64,000 nt of DNA, taken from contig NZ_JNUP01000003.1 in the NCBI RefSeq assembly GCF_000758165.1, positions 186,001 to 250,000 on the forward strand. Reading direction: 5' to 3'. Of the stretch, positions 63,390 to 64,000 are shown one piece after another; positions within the stretch are counted from its first letter, which is position 1; each line of letters begins with the position of its first letter. The notes below the pieces were generated by a model. The model saw only the letters and a program-made list of their open reading frames with translations, did no database searches and was not told the origin of the DNA. Both the position numbers and the translations under genes were made by a program. This DNA comes from Spirochaeta lutea (lineage in GTDB: Bacteria > Spirochaetota > Spirochaetia > DSM-27196 > Salinispiraceae).

Positions 63390-64000
63390 TCACAATTCCA
63401 GGGCATTAACTTGGGTAAAAAACCCCAGGGTTTGTACCTCATCCTCGGTTAATCCCCTACCCAGTTTACCCGCGTACTCTTCCGCGCATCCCTCTGCATC
63501 ACCCCTGTCCCCCACGAACTCCGCCATCTCCGCCATGGGCAGAAGAAGCTCCTCCAACCCCTGACGGCTCAGGGGATCCATATGGCTAATCACGTACCAA
63601 TCCGTCCCGAAACCCAAGAGCCGGTGTACCATGGCAATAAATTGCTCCACTCTGTAGCCGTACACCCCCCGGTACCGCCGGCCGTAGATCGCATCGCCCA
63701 AAAAAGTAACCCCGTACTCGGGCACCACCACGGCGAGGCTGTCATCCGTATGGGGTGAATCCAGGGGCACCAGGCTAACCTCCAGCCCCCCAAGATCGAG
63801 ACTCCTTTCATCCCCTACCAGAATATCCAGACCACCGATCTTCCGCTGAGCAGCCTCGGGGATCTCTCGGCGGATGCAGTCCCGGCTGAAGGCCGGCAGA
63901 TCACCGGCGCGTACCATGGCATCCAGGCCCGAATCGCTCCAATCCTTGCCCCTCAAGCCCTCCAGTTCCCGGTCGGTTTCCCCTCTCCCGTAGGCCTTCA
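63390..64000 (-). CDS. MBL-fold hydrolase, C-terminal part (5' end outside window)
   Basis: The frame is open to the window edge, leaving ~200 C-terminal residues. DSPHTDDSLAVVVPEYGVTFLGDAIYG has the later metal ligands (His and Asp) of the metallo-beta-lactamase fold. The HxHxDH motif must lie beyond the edge. VHRLLGFGTDWYVISHMDPLS holds another candidate ligand. Substrate is unknown. Confidence 0.75.
   Translation of the reverse strand, partial: KAYGRGETDRELEGLRGKDWSDSGLDAMVRAGDLPAFSRDCIRREIPEAAQRKIGGLDILVGDERSLDLGGLEVSLVPLDSPHTDDSLAVVVPEYGVTFLGDAIYGRRYRGVYGYRVEQFIAMVHRLLGFGTDWYVISHMDPLSRQGLEELLLPMAEMAEFVGDRGDAEGCAEEYAGKLGRGLTEDEVQTLGFFTQVNALEL

Overview
The window looks like chromosome from a free-living spirochaete, probably Spirochaetaceae. 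The reasons are the gene order rpsB-tsf-frr-uppS-cdsA-rseP without pyrH (the arrangement I recall from treponemes), a Gx/ECF-like membrane protein, an S2 protein with a long acidic tail, and a giant 2-hydroxyacyl-CoA dehydratase activase fusion. The genus cannot be fixed from the sequence. There is no phage, plasmid, CRISPR array or transposase gene. Most of the window is ordinary core and metabolic genome, interrupted by a family of short dispersed repeats.

Layout. 1-7029: end of an MFS transporter, RNase Y, 2-amino-3-ketobutyrate CoA ligase, an ECF-like fusion protein, a radical SAM protein, tRNA-Arg(CCG), a small membrane protein and Maf. 7198-14934: translation and envelope cluster rpsB, tsf, frr, uppS, cdsA, rseP and a secreted beta-propeller-like protein. 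14953-15510: a comFB gene bracketed by two copies of the repeat. 15593-19879: the replication/ribosome operon rpsF-ssb-rpsR-yybS-rplI-dnaB with a structured leader and clear promoter. 19910-23003: a hypothetical protein, a HAD-like protein and pyruvate kinase. 23124-26917: a nitrogen module, with a NifA-like sigma-54 activator next to amt-glnB behind a near-consensus sigma-54 promoter. 26946-32796: an FGGY kinase divergent from a BMP/RbsA-type ABC uptake system. 32799-40325: argH, clpB, a DUF3783 protein, a YgjV-acetyltransferase fusion, hisC and a PrsW-like protease. 40420-40815: a repeat copy and initiator tRNA-Met with textbook promoter and terminator. 40976-48856: GH16 laminarinase-like lipoprotein, small lipoprotein, MBL hydrolase, GH2 glycosidase and an HD-like protein. 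48993-58824: activase/dehydratase fusion, ADP-ribosylglycohydrolase, MBL protein, diacylglycerol-kinase-like protein, HAD phosphatase and a DUF6765-like protein. 59145-64000: typA, an RRM protein with a long leader, a CYTH protein, purU and an incomplete MBL protein.

Three things stand out. First, five intergenic copies (14953, 15406, 24735, 37162, 40420) of a 105-106 bp element have about 20 bp inverted ends (consensus TAGTGCGCAAAAGGTTGTAA) and TA at the borders. It resembles Neisseria Correia elements or an IS630/mariner-type MITE in design, but I do not recognise the sequence. Second, at seven start codons a TAnnnT box lies 5-7 nt upstream and no ribosome-binding site is visible. This suggests a class of leaderless genes, including two divergent pairs separated by less than 50 bp. 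Third, the amt-glnB module has a sigma-54 promoter, paired palindromes as possible enhancer sites, an activator with GAFTSA instead of GAFTGA, and a PII protein with Phe at the usual uridylylation site Tyr51.
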